From positions 1 to 34,226 of the forward strand of contig JAJZGI010000025.1 in NCBI GenBank assembly GCA_021798575.1: a stretch of DNA of 34,226 bases. Reading direction: 5' to 3'. Each line of letters opens with the position of its first letter. Position 1 is the stretch's first letter. Positions 23,612-32,933 of this stretch are shown here, piece after piece. The translations under genes and the position numbers were made by a program. This DNA is from Pseudomonadota bacterium. Its GTDB lineage: Bacteria > Pseudomonadota > Alphaproteobacteria > Acetobacterales > Acetobacteraceae. The notes beneath the pieces are model-generated. The model was not told the DNA's origin, did not search any database, and saw only the letters and a program-made list of their open reading frames with translations.

Positions 23612-24360
23612 TAGGCGGCGCGCAGGAAATCCCGCAGGGCGGCGGCGGGCAGGGGCGGGCAGAATAGAAACCCCTGGCCATGTGTCACGCCCAGGCCGCG
23701 CATTCGGGCGCGTATTACGCCGGTCTCTATCCCCTCGGCGATGACCTCCTGCCCGCTGCTCGCCGCCCGCGCGCTCACGGTGCGAATGAATTCCTGCATG
23801 GGCGCCTGCGCGCCCATCACCACGCTGCGGTCCAGCTTGATGGCGCGGATCGGCATCGCCATCAGCGCGGCCAGGTTGGGCATCTGCGGCGTGATGTCAT
23901 CCAGGGCGAGGCCATAGCCCGCGGCGCTGAGGTCGCAGATCGCGACGCGCGCGGCATCCAGGTCGTGCACCGGGTGGCGCTCGGTCAGCTCGAAGCTGGT
24001 GTTGCGCACCGCCAGGCCGGAGCCCCGGCGCACCCGCTCGATGATGCCCATCAGCTCCGGATGCAGCATGGCGTCCAGCGGCAAATTGAAGGCCAGGCCG
24101 AGGTCGTGCGCGGCAAAATCCAGCCCGTCGTACTCCGCCAGGGCGCGCTGCATGATGCTGCTGGTCAGGCGCATCGATCGCTCGGTGCCGTCCATCGCCT
24201 CCAGCACCGCCTGCGGCCCATCCAGCGTGCCATCCGCCGTCATCACGCGCGCCAGCACCTCCACATGCGCGGTTCGCATGTCGGCGAGGCGGACGATCGG
24301 CTGGTAGAAGATGCGGATCGCCGCCGTCAGCGCCTCATCGGGGAAGGCGTCTCTATTCAT
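23611..24360 (-). CDS. stand-alone EAL-domain protein (putative c-di-GMP phosphodiesterase)
   Basis: This 249-aa protein consists only of an EAL domain. The metal and catalytic set appears present: E34 (EVL in place of EAL), N92 (FNLPLD), E124 (FELTER), D154-D155 (ALDDI), K175 (AIKLD), E209 or E212 (AEGIE) and Q229 (HGQGF). The loop 6 motif DDFGTG is replaced by DDITPQ, which often lowers activity or makes the protein a c-di-GMP receptor. No GGDEF, sensor or membrane domain is attached, so it would act in the cytosol and may work through partners. Confidence 0.88.
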   Translation of the reverse strand: MNRDAFPDEALTAAIRIFYQPIVRLADMRTAHVEVLARVMTADGTLDGPQAVLEAMDGTERSMRLTSSIMQRALAEYDGLDFAAHDLGLAFNLPLDAMLHPELMGIIERVRRGSGLAVRNTSFELTERHPVHDLDAARVAICDLSAAGYGLALDDITPQMPNLAALMAMPIRAIKLDRSVVMGAQAPMQEFIRTVSARAASSGQEVIAEGIETGVIRARMRGLGVTHGQGFLFCPPLPAAALRDFLRAA

Positions 24361-24410
24361 CTCAATATCCGCTTATCATCAAAAAATTTTTTTAATTGCG
24401 CGATTCTAGC

Positions 24411-24440
24411 AAATTTTCTTCGTTATGGCGACGAAAATTT
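24411..24440. terminator. 12-bp hairpin between secF and the EAL gene
   Basis: AAATTTTCTTCG and CGACGAAAATTT pair at 11 of 12 positions around a TTATGG loop. It lies downstream of secF on the minus strand and 51 bases upstream of the EAL start, with A/T runs near 24381-24393. It could terminate secDF, regulate the EAL gene, or both. Confidence 0.5.
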
Positions 24441-24509
24441 CCGTGAAGTCACGGCTATATGTTTACTTAGTAGGCTAATTTATCTTTTTTATAGCGCCTA
24501 ATACCAGAC

Positions 24510-25448
24510 CTACTTTGCCCGGACCGCTGCGCCGCTGCGGCGCAGTTTCTTTTCGCCCAGAAACAGCAGAATCGGCGCGGCGATGAAAATCGAGGACGAC
24601 GTGCCGACGACGATGCCAAACAACATGATCCAGGCGAAGCCGGAGAGCGCAGAGCCGCCGAACAGCGCCAGCGGGAGTGCCGCCAGAAACACGGTGCCCG
24701 AGGTGCCCAGCGTGCGGTTCAGCGTCTCGTTGATCGACTGGTCGATGAGTTCGCGCAACGGCATGGATTTATATTTGCGTAGATTTTCCCGCACCCGGTC
24801 GTACACCACCACCTTGTCGTTAGTGGAATAGCCGATGATCGTGAGGATCGCGGCGATCGTGACGAGGTCGAAGGGGATCCGCGTGATCACCATGAAGCCG
24901 ATGGTCTTCGTGGTGTCCAGCACCAGCGTCGTCACCGCCCCCACTGCGAACTGCCACTCGAAACGGAACCAGATATAGCACAGGATCATCACGAAGCTGA
25001 GGCCCAGCGCTTCCAGCCCCTGGGCGAATAATTGCTTCGAGACCGACGCGCCGATCGCCTGCGTGCTCAGGATTTTGGCGCCGGGCGCGGCGCGGGCGAG
25101 CGCGTCCTGCGTCTCGGTGATGGCGCTCTGCGTCGCCATGGCGTTCTGTCGGCTCTCCAGGCTGATCAGCACGCCGTTGCCATGGCCGAAGCTCTGGAGC
25201 GCGGCGTCCGCCAGCCCGGCGCGGGCCAGCGCCGCGCGCAGCGCCACAAAGTTCCCGGGCTTCGGCGTCTGTACCTGCAACACGACGCCGCCCCTGAAAT
25301 CCAGCCCCATGTTCAACCCGGGTGCGAAGAATAATACCAGCGAGGCCGTCGAGAGCACCGCCGAGACGATGAGCCCGGCGAAGCGCCCGTTCATAAAGCG
25401 GATTTTCGTGCCGTCCGGCACGAAACGAAGCATCGGTTTCATGAGCAT
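24510..25448 (-). CDS. secF: protein translocase subunit SecF
   Basis: This 312-aa inner-membrane protein works with SecD to drive late steps of Sec export using the proton gradient. The first helix precedes LNMGLDFRGGVVLQVQ, the SecD/F signature. The periplasmic P-domain follows, then five helices with the conserved IIGYSTNDKVVVYDRVREN segment. Length is standard. The start ATG at 25448 follows an AGGA site; a second Met two codons on is possible. It sits 10 bases behind secD in the usual order. Confidence 0.96.
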   Translation of the reverse strand: MLMKPMLRFVPDGTKIRFMNGRFAGLIVSAVLSTASLVLFFAPGLNMGLDFRGGVVLQVQTPKPGNFVALRAALARAGLADAALQSFGHGNGVLISLESRQNAMATQSAITETQDALARAAPGAKILSTQAIGASVSKQLFAQGLEALGLSFVMILCYIWFRFEWQFAVGAVTTLVLDTTKTIGFMVITRIPFDLVTIAAILTIIGYSTNDKVVVYDRVRENLRKYKSMPLRELIDQSINETLNRTLGTSGTVFLAALPLALFGGSALSGFAWIMLFGIVVGTSSSIFIAAPILLFLGEKKLRRSGAAVRAK

Positions 25449-25458
25449 ATGTGAGGTC

Positions 25459-27039
25459 CTAAACCGGTAGCGCCGCCGGCCGGCGGGCGATGTACCAGCG
25501 CGAGGTGATGAGGCGCACCAGCACCGTCGCGGTGAACAGGGTGGTGATGATGCCCACGCAGATCGTCACGGCGAAGCCGCGCACCGGCGGCGAGCCGAAG
25601 ATGAACAAGGTGATGTGGGCGAGCAGGGTGGTCACGTTGCTGTCGATGATCGTGCCATAGGCGCGCTTGTAGCCCGCCTCCAGCGCCGCGAGCGGCTTGC
25701 GCCCGGCCTTCACCTCCTCGCGCACCCGCTCGTTGATCAACACGTTGGCGTCCACCGCCATGCCCAGCGTGAGCAGAATCCCCGCCATGCCGGGCAGGGT
25801 GAGCGTGGCGCCCATGAAGGAGAGGATCGCCAGCATGATGACGAGGTTCAGCACCAGCGCGATATTCGCGAACCAGCCGAACAGCCCGTAGAACACCGCC
25901 ATGAAGGCGAGCACCAGCACGAAGCCCACGGCGAGCGAGAGCGCCCCGGCGCGGATCGCATCCGCGCCCAGCTCCGGCCCCACGCTCTGCTCCTCCACAA
26001 TGTTCAGCGGTGCGGGCAGCGCGCCGGCGCGCAGCAGAAGTGCGAGGTCGGTGGCGGACCGCGCGGTGAAGTTGCCGGATATCTGGCCCGAGCCGCCGGT
26101 GATCGGTTCACGGATGACCGGCGCCTCGATGATCTTCCCGTCCAGCACGATGGCGAAGAGTTTGCCGACATTCGCGGTCGTCACGTCCGCGAACTCGCGC
26201 GCGCCGACCGAGTTGAGGGAGAAATTCACGACCCATTCGCCGCTTTGTGGATCGGTCGAGGCCTGCGCGTTGTCCAGGTCCGAGCCATCCACCGCGACGT
26301 TGGAGAAGACATCCAGGCTCTGCTTCGGGTTGTCGGCCATCGGCAGACGCTCATCGCCCAGCGGGGCCACCGGCCCCGGCGGGGCCTGCGCATCCACCAT
26401 CTGGAAGGTCATGTGCGCAGTCGTGCCGATCAGCTTTCGGACGCGCCCGGGGTCCGAGATGCCGGGCAGCTGCACCACGATCTCATCGGTGCCCTGGCGC
26501 GCGATGGAGGGGTCGAGCACGCCTGAGCCGTCGATCCGGCGCTGGATGATCGTGATGGATTGCTGGACCGCCTGGGATTCGCGCATCGCCAGCGTCTGGC
26601 GCGGAATGCGGATGTCGATGCTGCCCCCCGGGCCTTGCGACAGCGCCACGCTCGGCGAAATGGCGCCCGGCGCGTAGGTGATCAGTTTGTTGAGCGCGGT
26701 GAGCACCGCGGGCGCCTGCGCGGTGTTGAGCGGGTGCAGCACGACCTGGTGGTTCGGCAGGTCCGCGTGCAGCCCGGTATAGCCCAACCCGGCGGCGCGC
26801 AATTCCTGCCGCGCCTGGTCCACCAGCCCGTTCAGATCCTGCGTCTCCACGGCTGAAAAATCGATCTGGAGCAGCAGATAGCTGCCGCCCCGCAGATCCA
26901 GCCCCAGATGCACCTGCGACCACGGCACGACTGCGGGCAGCCAGCCGGGCCTGGGCGCCAGGTTGGGCAGACTGAGCAGAAAGCCAAGGCCGCAGGCGAG
27001 CAGGATGCCAAACGTCTGGGCTCGGGTAAAATACAGCAT
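25459..27039 (-). CDS. secD: protein translocase subunit SecD
   Basis: This 526-aa partner of SecF has an N-terminal helix, the signature HLGLDLRGGSYLLLQID (44-60), a large periplasmic domain (P1 with the GVL-DPSIARQGTDEIVVQLPG region) and a C-terminal six-helix bundle with the conserved GMAVDANVLINERVREE. The start MLYFTRAQTF at 27039 has GCGGAG upstream; the in-frame codon at 27081 lacks support and would enter the divergent promoter. YajC is not adjacent. Confidence 0.96.
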   Translation of the reverse strand: MLYFTRAQTFGILLACGLGFLLSLPNLAPRPGWLPAVVPWSQVHLGLDLRGGSYLLLQIDFSAVETQDLNGLVDQARQELRAAGLGYTGLHADLPNHQVVLHPLNTAQAPAVLTALNKLITYAPGAISPSVALSQGPGGSIDIRIPRQTLAMRESQAVQQSITIIQRRIDGSGVLDPSIARQGTDEIVVQLPGISDPGRVRKLIGTTAHMTFQMVDAQAPPGPVAPLGDERLPMADNPKQSLDVFSNVAVDGSDLDNAQASTDPQSGEWVVNFSLNSVGAREFADVTTANVGKLFAIVLDGKIIEAPVIREPITGGSGQISGNFTARSATDLALLLRAGALPAPLNIVEEQSVGPELGADAIRAGALSLAVGFVLVLAFMAVFYGLFGWFANIALVLNLVIMLAILSFMGATLTLPGMAGILLTLGMAVDANVLINERVREEVKAGRKPLAALEAGYKRAYGTIIDSNVTTLLAHITLFIFGSPPVRGFAVTICVGIITTLFTATVLVRLITSRWYIARRPAALPV

Positions 27040-27122
27040 TATCGCTCCGCAGCTCTTGAAACGAATGCGGTATGGAAGCACTCCCGGTTGCGCGCAACCC
27101 CGGCTGGCGATACCAGCATGGC

Positions 27123-28100
27123 ATGGCGGAACGCTTGCATATCGGTTTGATCGGGGCCGGCCATTTTGGCCGCTACCATGCGCTGAAACTGGCGGGTGCG
27201 GCCCGCGCCCGGCTCATCGGCCTGGCGGACCCGGACGCCGAGCGCGCCAGAACCGTGGCGTGGGAGGCGGGCTGCCCGGTGCTAAGCGTGGCTGAGATTC
27301 TGGACCAGGCGCAGGCGGTGATCATCGCCGCCCCGGCGGAGACGCATTATGATCTCGCCGCCCGCGCGCTGCGCGCCGGGCTGCATGTACTGGTGGAAAA
27401 ACCCATCGCCGCGACGCTGGACCAGGCGGCGGAGCTGGCGGAGCTGGCGCGCGCCGCCGGGCTGGTGCTCCAGGTCGGCCATCTGGAGCGGTTTTCCGCA
27501 GCGCATGGCGCGCTCAGCGCCCGCATGGGCAAGCCGCTATATATCGAGGCCGTGCGCATCGCCCCCTTCAAGCCGCGCGGCACGGATGTCTCGGTGATCC
27601 TGGACCTGATGATCCATGATCTGGACCTGATTCTGGCGCTCACCGACTCGCCGGTGGTGCATGTGGACGCCGTGGGCGCACCGGTGGCGAGCCTGCATGA
27701 CGATATCGCCAACGCGCGCATCCGTTTTGCCAATGGCGCGGTGGCTACCATTACGGCTAGCCGTATCTCGCTCAAAACCGAGCGCAAGATGCGTATATTT
27801 TCCCAGACGGGCTATTTGACGGTGGATTTCTCGGCCCGCAAGCTCACGCTGGTCGGGCGGGGCATCGGCATGAAATTGCCGGGGTTCGAGGAATTTGGCG
27901 TGGAGCAGGCCGGCTGGCAGGACCACGACGCGCTGCTGGCGGAGCATGAGGCGTTTTTCGCCTCGGTCCAGAGTGGCGCGCCGGTGCTGGTGGACGCCGC
28001 GGCGGGCGCGCGCGCCCTGGCGGCGGCGCTGGCGGTGAGCAGCGCCATCGCCGAGAGCCGGGCGCTGGCTGAGGCCTCCGGGCTTATCCCCCGGCTGTGA
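27123..28100 (+). CDS. Gfo/Idh/MocA-family oxidoreductase (GnnA-like)
   Basis: This 325-aa NAD(P)-dependent oxidoreductase has the Rossmann motif GLIGAGHFGRYHA (8-20), the EKP motif (92-94) and the C-terminal alpha/beta domain with PFKPRGTDVSVILDLMIHDLDLI. That last block is characteristic of the group containing GnnA, which oxidises UDP-GlcNAc at C3 for the amide-linked lipid A precursor UDP-GlcNAc3N. The usual aminotransferase partner GnnB is not next to it, so the lipid A role is only a suggestion. The start at 27123 is preferred over 27072. The gene is divergent from secD, and its stop overlaps the next gene's GTG. Confidence 0.83.
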   Translation: MAERLHIGLIGAGHFGRYHALKLAGAARARLIGLADPDAERARTVAWEAGCPVLSVAEILDQAQAVIIAAPAETHYDLAARALRAGLHVLVEKPIAATLDQAAELAELARAAGLVLQVGHLERFSAAHGALSARMGKPLYIEAVRIAPFKPRGTDVSVILDLMIHDLDLILALTDSPVVHVDAVGAPVASLHDDIANARIRFANGAVATITASRISLKTERKMRIFSQTGYLTVDFSARKLTLVGRGIGMKLPGFEEFGVEQAGWQDHDALLAEHEAFFASVQSGAPVLVDAAAGARALAAALAVSSAIAESRALAEASGLIPRL

Positions 28101-28846
28101 GCGCGGAGGGAGCGCGCAAGGCGCGGATCGCCGCGGCTTTTTCCGCCCAGGCGGGCAGCTATGAATCCGTGGGCGAGGTCCAGCGCGAGGTGGCGATGCG
28201 GCTCGCCCGGCGTATCGGGAGTGTGGCCCGGGTGCCGCGCAACATATTGGAGATCGGCTGTGGCACGGGGTTTTTGAGCGTTGAGATGGCGCGGATTTTC
28301 CCGGATGCGGACCTGCTGCTGAGTGATATTTCGCCCGCCATGCTGGCCTGTGCCAGTGCGCGCGTGCGGGCGCGTGGGCTGGTGCTGGATGGCGAGCATC
28401 CGCAGCTCACCGAGCGCTTCGATCTGATCGTCTCCAGCCTCGCGCTGCAATGGTTCGGTGATTTGCAGGCCGGGTTGGCTCGGCTGGCCGGACTGCTGGC
28501 ACCGGGTGGGCGGCTGATGTTCGCAACGCTGGGCGCCGATAGTTTTAAGGAGTGGCGGCAGGCCCACGCCGCGCTGGGCCTGGCCTGCGGCACGCCGGAA
28601 TATCCCGGGGCTGAGAATTTCCCCTGGCCGCCTGGCGTTTCCCGCACGCTGGAAGCGGAGCCTATAGTGCACGCCTATGCTGATGGAATGAGCTTCATCC
28701 GCAGCCTGAAGGCGCTGGGGGCGCGTGAGCCCGTGGCCGGCTATCGGCCGCTCAGTCCGGGGAACATGCGCCGGGTGCTGGCTTCATTTGAGGACGGGAT
28801 CAGTATCACCTATCAGATTTTATATGGCGCGATTCTCCGGGACTGA
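28097..28846 (+). CDS. class I SAM-dependent methyltransferase, BioC-like
   Basis: This 249-aa methyltransferase begins with ARIAAAFSAQAGSYESVGEVQREVA, a BioC-type N-terminus (core AAFSAQAGSYESV). The SAM site is ILEIGCGTGFLS (50-61), and SSLALQWFGDL matches the BioC-type post-I segment. BioC methylates malonyl-ACP to start pimelate synthesis for biotin, but no bio gene is adjacent. The start GTG overlaps the preceding stop (GTGA). Its last 41 bases overlap the convergent cobA gene. Confidence 0.78.
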   Translation: MSAEGARKARIAAAFSAQAGSYESVGEVQREVAMRLARRIGSVARVPRNILEIGCGTGFLSVEMARIFPDADLLLSDISPAMLACASARVRARGLVLDGEHPQLTERFDLIVSSLALQWFGDLQAGLARLAGLLAPGGRLMFATLGADSFKEWRQAHAALGLACGTPEYPGAENFPWPPGVSRTLEAEPIVHAYADGMSFIRSLKALGAREPVAGYRPLSPGNMRRVLASFEDGISITYQILYGAILRD

Positions 28847-29549
28847 AAGCCGGGCCGATCATCACCAGCACCGGCCCGCTGGCGGGCGCCGCCGCCATCT
28901 GGCCGGGCAGGCTGGCCAGGGTGCCTTCCACGACCCGTTGCCCGGGCAGGCTGGCATTTTCCACCGCCAGCGCGGGCGTGTCCGGCGCCATCCCGGCCTC
29001 GATGAACTGCGCCGCCAGCCCGGCCAGGCTCAGGCCGCCCATATACACCACCAGCGTCCCGCCGGATTTCGTGAGCGCCAGCCAGTCGTGCGCGGGCAGC
29101 CCGCTCTGCGCGCCGTGCCCGGCCAGGAAATGCAGCGAGCTGGCGACGCCGCGCCGGGTGAGCGAGACGCCAAGTGCCGCCGCCGCTGCCGTTGCGGCGG
29201 TGACGCCGGGGATTACCTCGAAGCCGATTCCATGGCGCGTCAGCTCGGCCATCTCCTCGGTCGCCCGGCCGAAGATCATCGGATCGCCGCCTTTGAGCCG
29301 CACCACCATCGCCCCGCCGCGCGCCTCGGCCACCAGCAGCGCGCAGATCTCCTGCTGGCTGGCCGAGTGCCGCCCGCAGCGCTTGCCGACATCCACCAGC
29401 CGCGCATCCGCCCGCGCCAGCGCTAGGATATCCGGGCCGACCAGGCTGTCGTGCAGTACCACATCCGCCTGGCCCAACAGGCGCAGCGCCTTCACGGTGA
29501 GCAGCTCCGCATCGCCCGGCCCGGCGCCGATTAAAAACACCTTTGTCAT
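28806..29549 (-). CDS. cobA: uroporphyrinogen-III C-methyltransferase (SUMT)
   Basis: This 247-aa tetrapyrrole methylase makes precorrin-2 from uroporphyrinogen III. The family signature is VFLIGAGPGDAELLTVKALR (4-23). RLKGGDPMIFGRATEE, PGVTAATAAAAALGVSLTRRG (core GVTAATAAAAALGV) and TLVVYMGG follow in order. It supplies the substrate for the separate Met8-like protein heading the sulfur operon, and the two together equal CysG. A stand-alone gene can also feed cobalamin synthesis. The start MTKVF at 29549 is chosen over an in-frame ATG at 29570. Confidence 0.93.
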   Translation of the reverse strand: MTKVFLIGAGPGDAELLTVKALRLLGQADVVLHDSLVGPDILALARADARLVDVGKRCGRHSASQQEICALLVAEARGGAMVVRLKGGDPMIFGRATEEMAELTRHGIGFEVIPGVTAATAAAAALGVSLTRRGVASSLHFLAGHGAQSGLPAHDWLALTKSGGTLVVYMGGLSLAGLAAQFIEAGMAPDTPALAVENASLPGQRVVEGTLASLPGQMAAAPASGPVLVMIGPAFSPGESRHIKSDR

Positions 29550-29623
29550 GCTACTCCAAAACCCAGCCACATTGGCTCAAGCCCGGCCTTTATCCCGCCA
29601 CACGCTTCCGCTAAAGCCTGAAT

Positions 29624-30841
29624 ATGAGCATAGCACTCCCCAATAGTTTGCGCGCCGGCCCGGATGGGCGGGGCAGATTCGGCGAATTCGGCGGTCGGTT
29701 CGTGGCCGAGACTTTGATGCCGCTGATTTTGGAGCTGCAAGCCGCGTGGGAGAACGCCAAGGCCGACTCCAGCTTCCAGACCGAGCTGGATTACTATTTG
29801 GAGCACTATGTCGGGCGGCCCAGCGCCATGTGGTTCGCCGAGCGGCTGACGCGCGAGCTGGGCGGCGCCAAGATCTATTTCAAACGGGACGAGCTCAACC
29901 ACACCGGCGCGCACAAGATCAATAATTGCATGGGGCAGATTCTGTTGGCGCGCCGCATGGGCAAAACGCGGATCATCGCGGAGACGGGCGCTGGCCAGCA
30001 TGGTGTCGCCACCGCCACGGTGTGCGCGCTCTTCGGCCTGCCCTGTACGATCTATATGGGGGCCGTGGATGTCGAACGGCAGAAGCCCAACGTGTTCCGC
30101 ATGAAGCTGCTGGGCGCGCAGGTTGTTCCCGTGAGCTCAGGTGCTGCCACATTGAAGGACGCGATGAACGATGCGATGCGCGACTGGGTCGCCAATGTGC
30201 GCGACACGTTCTACATCATCGGCACCGCCGCCGGGCCGCACCCATACCCCGCCATGGTGCGGGACTTCCAATGCGTGATCGGCAATGAGGCGCGGGTGCA
30301 ACTGCACGCGGCGGAGGGCAGGCTGCCGGATGTCGCGATCGCCGCGATCGGCGGGGGCAGCAATGCCATCGGCCTGTTTCACCCGTTCCTCGATGACCCA
30401 TCGGTGCGGCTCATCGGCGTGGAGGCCGCGGGGCACGGGCTGGATTCCGGCGCGCACGCCGCCTCGCTCAGCCGTGGGCGGCCTGGCGTGCTGCATGGCA
30501 ACCGCACCTATCTGTTGCAGGATGAAGATGGCCAGATCCAGGAGGCGCATTCCATCTCCGCCGGGCTGGATTATCCCGGAATCGGGCCGGAACATTCCTG
30601 GCTGCACGATATCGGGCGCGTGGAGTATGTCGCGGTGACGGATGACGAGGCGCTCGCCGCCTTTACCCTGTGCACCCGTACCGAGGGGATCATTCCGGCA
30701 TTGGAGCCTGCCCACGCGCTCGCCCATGTTGCAAAAATCGCAGGCGGCATGGGCAAGGATGAGGTCGTGCTGATGAACCTGTGCGGCCGGGGGGACAAGG
30801 ACATCTTCACAGTCGCCAAACATCTCGGCGTGGAGCTATGA
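29624..30841 (+). CDS. trpB: tryptophan synthase beta chain
   Basis: This 405-aa PLP enzyme joins indole and serine to give tryptophan. PLP lysine K98 lies in HTGAHKINN, the catalytic Glu in [12 protein letters not shown] and the phosphate-binding GGGSNAIG further on. The N-terminus [16 protein letters not shown] and total length are typical. The stop overlaps the trpA start (ATGA), coupling synthesis of the two subunits of the alpha2-beta2 complex. Confidence 0.97.
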   Translation: MSIALPNSLRAGPDGRGRFGEFGGRFVAETLMPLILELQAAWENAKADSSFQTELDYYLEHYVGRPSAMWFAERLTRELGGAKIYFKRDELNHTGAHKINNCMGQILLARRMGKTRIIAETGAGQHGVATATVCALFGLPCTIYMGAVDVERQKPNVFRMKLLGAQVVPVSSGAATLKDAMNDAMRDWVANVRDTFYIIGTAAGPHPYPAMVRDFQCVIGNEARVQLHAAEGRLPDVAIAAIGGGSNAIGLFHPFLDDPSVRLIGVEAAGHGLDSGAHAASLSRGRPGVLHGNRTYLLQDEDGQIQEAHSISAGLDYPGIGPEHSWLHDIGRVEYVAVTDDEALAAFTLCTRTEGIIPALEPAHALAHVAKIAGGMGKDEVVLMNLCGRGDKDIFTVAKHLGVEL

Positions 30842-31635
30842 CGCGTATAGCACCTCTGTTCACCCGCCTGCGGGCGGAGCGCCGCGCCGCCTTCATTCCG
30901 TTTGTCGAAGCGTTCGACCCCAACCGGGAGACCTCGCTCGCTTTGCTGCACGGCATGGCCGAGCGCGGCGCCGATATCATCGAGATCGGTGTGCCCTTCA
31001 CCGATCCGATGGCCGATGGGCCGACGATTCAGGCGGCGGGCCGACGTGCTTTGCTCGCGGGTGCGTCGCTGGCGGGTGTGCTGGCGCTGGTGCAGGAATT
31101 TCGGTCTCGTAACAACAGCACGCCGCTCGTGCTCATGGGCTATCTCAACCCGATCCTCGCCTATGGCGTGGCGCGCTTCTGCGTGGATGCGGCGGAGGCG
31201 GGCGTGGATGGGTTGATCGTGGTGGATCTGCCGACCGAGGAGGCGGAATTGCTGCTGCCCGACGCGGCGGCAAACGGGTTGGACGTGATCCGCCTTGTCG
31301 CGCCCACGACGAGCGACGAGCGCCTGCCTTTGGTGCTCGCGGGTTCGTCCGGCTTCGTCTATTACGTCAGCATCACCGGCATCACCGGCACGCGCACGGC
31401 CTCAGCCGCGGATCTGGCGCGCGATGTTCCACGTCTGCGGCGCTTCACGGATCTGCCGATCGCCGTCGGGTTCGGCGTACGCACGCCCGAGCAGGCGGGC
31501 ATCGTGGCCGCCCATGCGGACGCGGCGATCGTCGCCTCGGCGCTCATCGATACGTTATGCAAGGCGGATGTAACGGCGGTGCTGGAACTCGCGGCGGAAT
31601 TGTCTGCGGGCGTGCGCGGGGTAAAGAAAATTTGA
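30838..31635 (+). CDS. trpA: tryptophan synthase alpha chain
   Basis: This 265-aa TIM-barrel enzyme cleaves indole-glycerol phosphate and channels indole to TrpB. Catalytic E49 (IIEIGVPF) and D60 (DPMADGP) fall at the same numbers as in E. coli, and the phosphate-binding segments [11 protein letters not shown] and [10 protein letters not shown] are present. The usual N-terminal strand motif FVTxGDP reads FVEAFDP at 22-28, so T24 and G26 are replaced. Start by ATGA overlap with trpB. The usual neighbours accD and folC do not follow; a lower-GC cassette does. Confidence 0.95.
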   Translation: MTRIAPLFTRLRAERRAAFIPFVEAFDPNRETSLALLHGMAERGADIIEIGVPFTDPMADGPTIQAAGRRALLAGASLAGVLALVQEFRSRNNSTPLVLMGYLNPILAYGVARFCVDAAEAGVDGLIVVDLPTEEAELLLPDAAANGLDVIRLVAPTTSDERLPLVLAGSSGFVYYVSITGITGTRTASAADLARDVPRLRRFTDLPIAVGFGVRTPEQAGIVAAHADAAIVASALIDTLCKADVTAVLELAAELSAGVRGVKKI

Positions 31636-31680
31636 TCAGATTTTTCAAATGCTCAATGGTGATCTTCGGAGTAGTGCGGA

Positions 31681-32928
31681 ATGGCTAGGCTAAGAACCGA
31701 CAATCTAGAGCTATCGCACACGAGAAATGTGGCTCGTATAGAATATCTGAAGGTACAGAATTATCGCGCTCTGAAGTTCCTTGAACTTAAGGAGATTACA
31801 CCGTTAACAATTCTCCTGGGTCCTAATGGTAGCGGCAAATCGACGATATTCGACGTATTTAACTTTTTGTCCGAGTGTTTTCAATTTGGTCTACGCCATG
31901 CTTGGGATCGACGGGGGCGGGGCAGCGAATTGAAAAGTAGAGACCAGACCGGTCCGATCGTTATTGAGATAAAATATCGAGAGGGTGAAAAACCCTCGCC
32001 GTTGATTACCTATCATCTCGCGATCGATGAGGAGAACGGAACCCCCTATGTGGCGGAGGAATGGCTGCAATGGCGGCGGGGCCAAAGAGGCAGGCCTTTT
32101 AATTTTATGGAATATAAAAGAGGGCTAGGTAAAGTTATAATAGGAGATACCCCGGACGATGATGCGCAACGAATTGAAGTTCCGCTGCGTGCGCAGGACC
32201 TAATCGCGGTTAACACGCTTGGGCAGTTGGCTGATCACCCCAGAATTGCGGCCCTGCGGGACTTTATCACAGATTGGTATGTTTCATATCTTTCGATCGA
32301 TGACGCGAGAGGTCAGCCCGAAGCTGGGCCGCAGGAGCGGCTGAGCAAAACAGGCGATAATCTAGCCAATGTCGTCCAATACCTCAAGGAGCGTCATCCT
32401 AATCGTCTGGATGAAATATTTCAGAAACTGAGCCAGAGGATACCGCGTCTGGAACGTGTGGTCGCCGACGCGATGCCCGATGGCCGCTTGCTATTGCAAA
32501 TCAAAGATGCTCCATTTGATCGACCTGTAATGTCTCGCTTTGCCTCTGACGGTACGCTCAAAATGCTGGCCTACTTGGTTGTCTTATTTGATCCAGATCC
32601 ACCGCATTTTATCGGAATTGAGGAACCAGAAAACTTTTTGCATACTCGCTTGTTGAATGGCCTTGGTGAGGAGTGTCGCGCCGCCAGTGAGCGCGCTCAG
32701 CTTCTGGTCACGACCCATTCGCCATTTTTCATCAACACACTAAAGCCAGAAGAAGTACGTGTGTTATGGCGTGACATTGACGGGTTTACAAGATCAATAA
32801 AAGCATCAGAAATTCGGGGAATTAAAGAATTTATTAATGCAGGTGCTACGTTGGGCGATCTGTGGACTGAAGGGCATTTTAAGGTGGGCGATCCGCTCGT
32901 TTCATCCGGCAATTATTTTGTTCTTTAA
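31681..32928 (+). CDS. AAA/ABC-type ATPase of a putative two-gene defence module
   Basis: This 415-aa ATPase has the SMC/RecF/OLD-like (AAA_21) layout. Walker A is GPNGSGKST (47-55) after the strand [20 protein letters not shown]. The signature region is [15 protein letters not shown] (289-303), Walker B is [12 protein letters not shown] (310-321) and the H-loop is TTHSPFF (H346). The head domain is split by about 200 residues without an obvious coiled coil. The downstream DUF4276 gene starts five bases after the stop. GC content and codon choice are visibly lower than in trpBA, indicating acquisition. ATPase plus TOPRIM pairs include OLD/Gabija, PARIS and AbiL anti-phage systems, which suggests a defence role; this remains an inference. 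Confidence 0.88.
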   Translation: MARLRTDNLELSHTRNVARIEYLKVQNYRALKFLELKEITPLTILLGPNGSGKSTIFDVFNFLSECFQFGLRHAWDRRGRGSELKSRDQTGPIVIEIKYREGEKPSPLITYHLAIDEENGTPYVAEEWLQWRRGQRGRPFNFMEYKRGLGKVIIGDTPDDDAQRIEVPLRAQDLIAVNTLGQLADHPRIAALRDFITDWYVSYLSIDDARGQPEAGPQERLSKTGDNLANVVQYLKERHPNRLDEIFQKLSQRIPRLERVVADAMPDGRLLLQIKDAPFDRPVMSRFASDGTLKMLAYLVVLFDPDPPHFIGIEEPENFLHTRLLNGLGEECRAASERAQLLVTTHSPFFINTLKPEEVRVLWRDIDGFTRSIKASEIRGIKEFINAGATLGDLWTEGHFKVGDPLVSSGNYFVL

Positions 32929-32933
32929 ATAAA

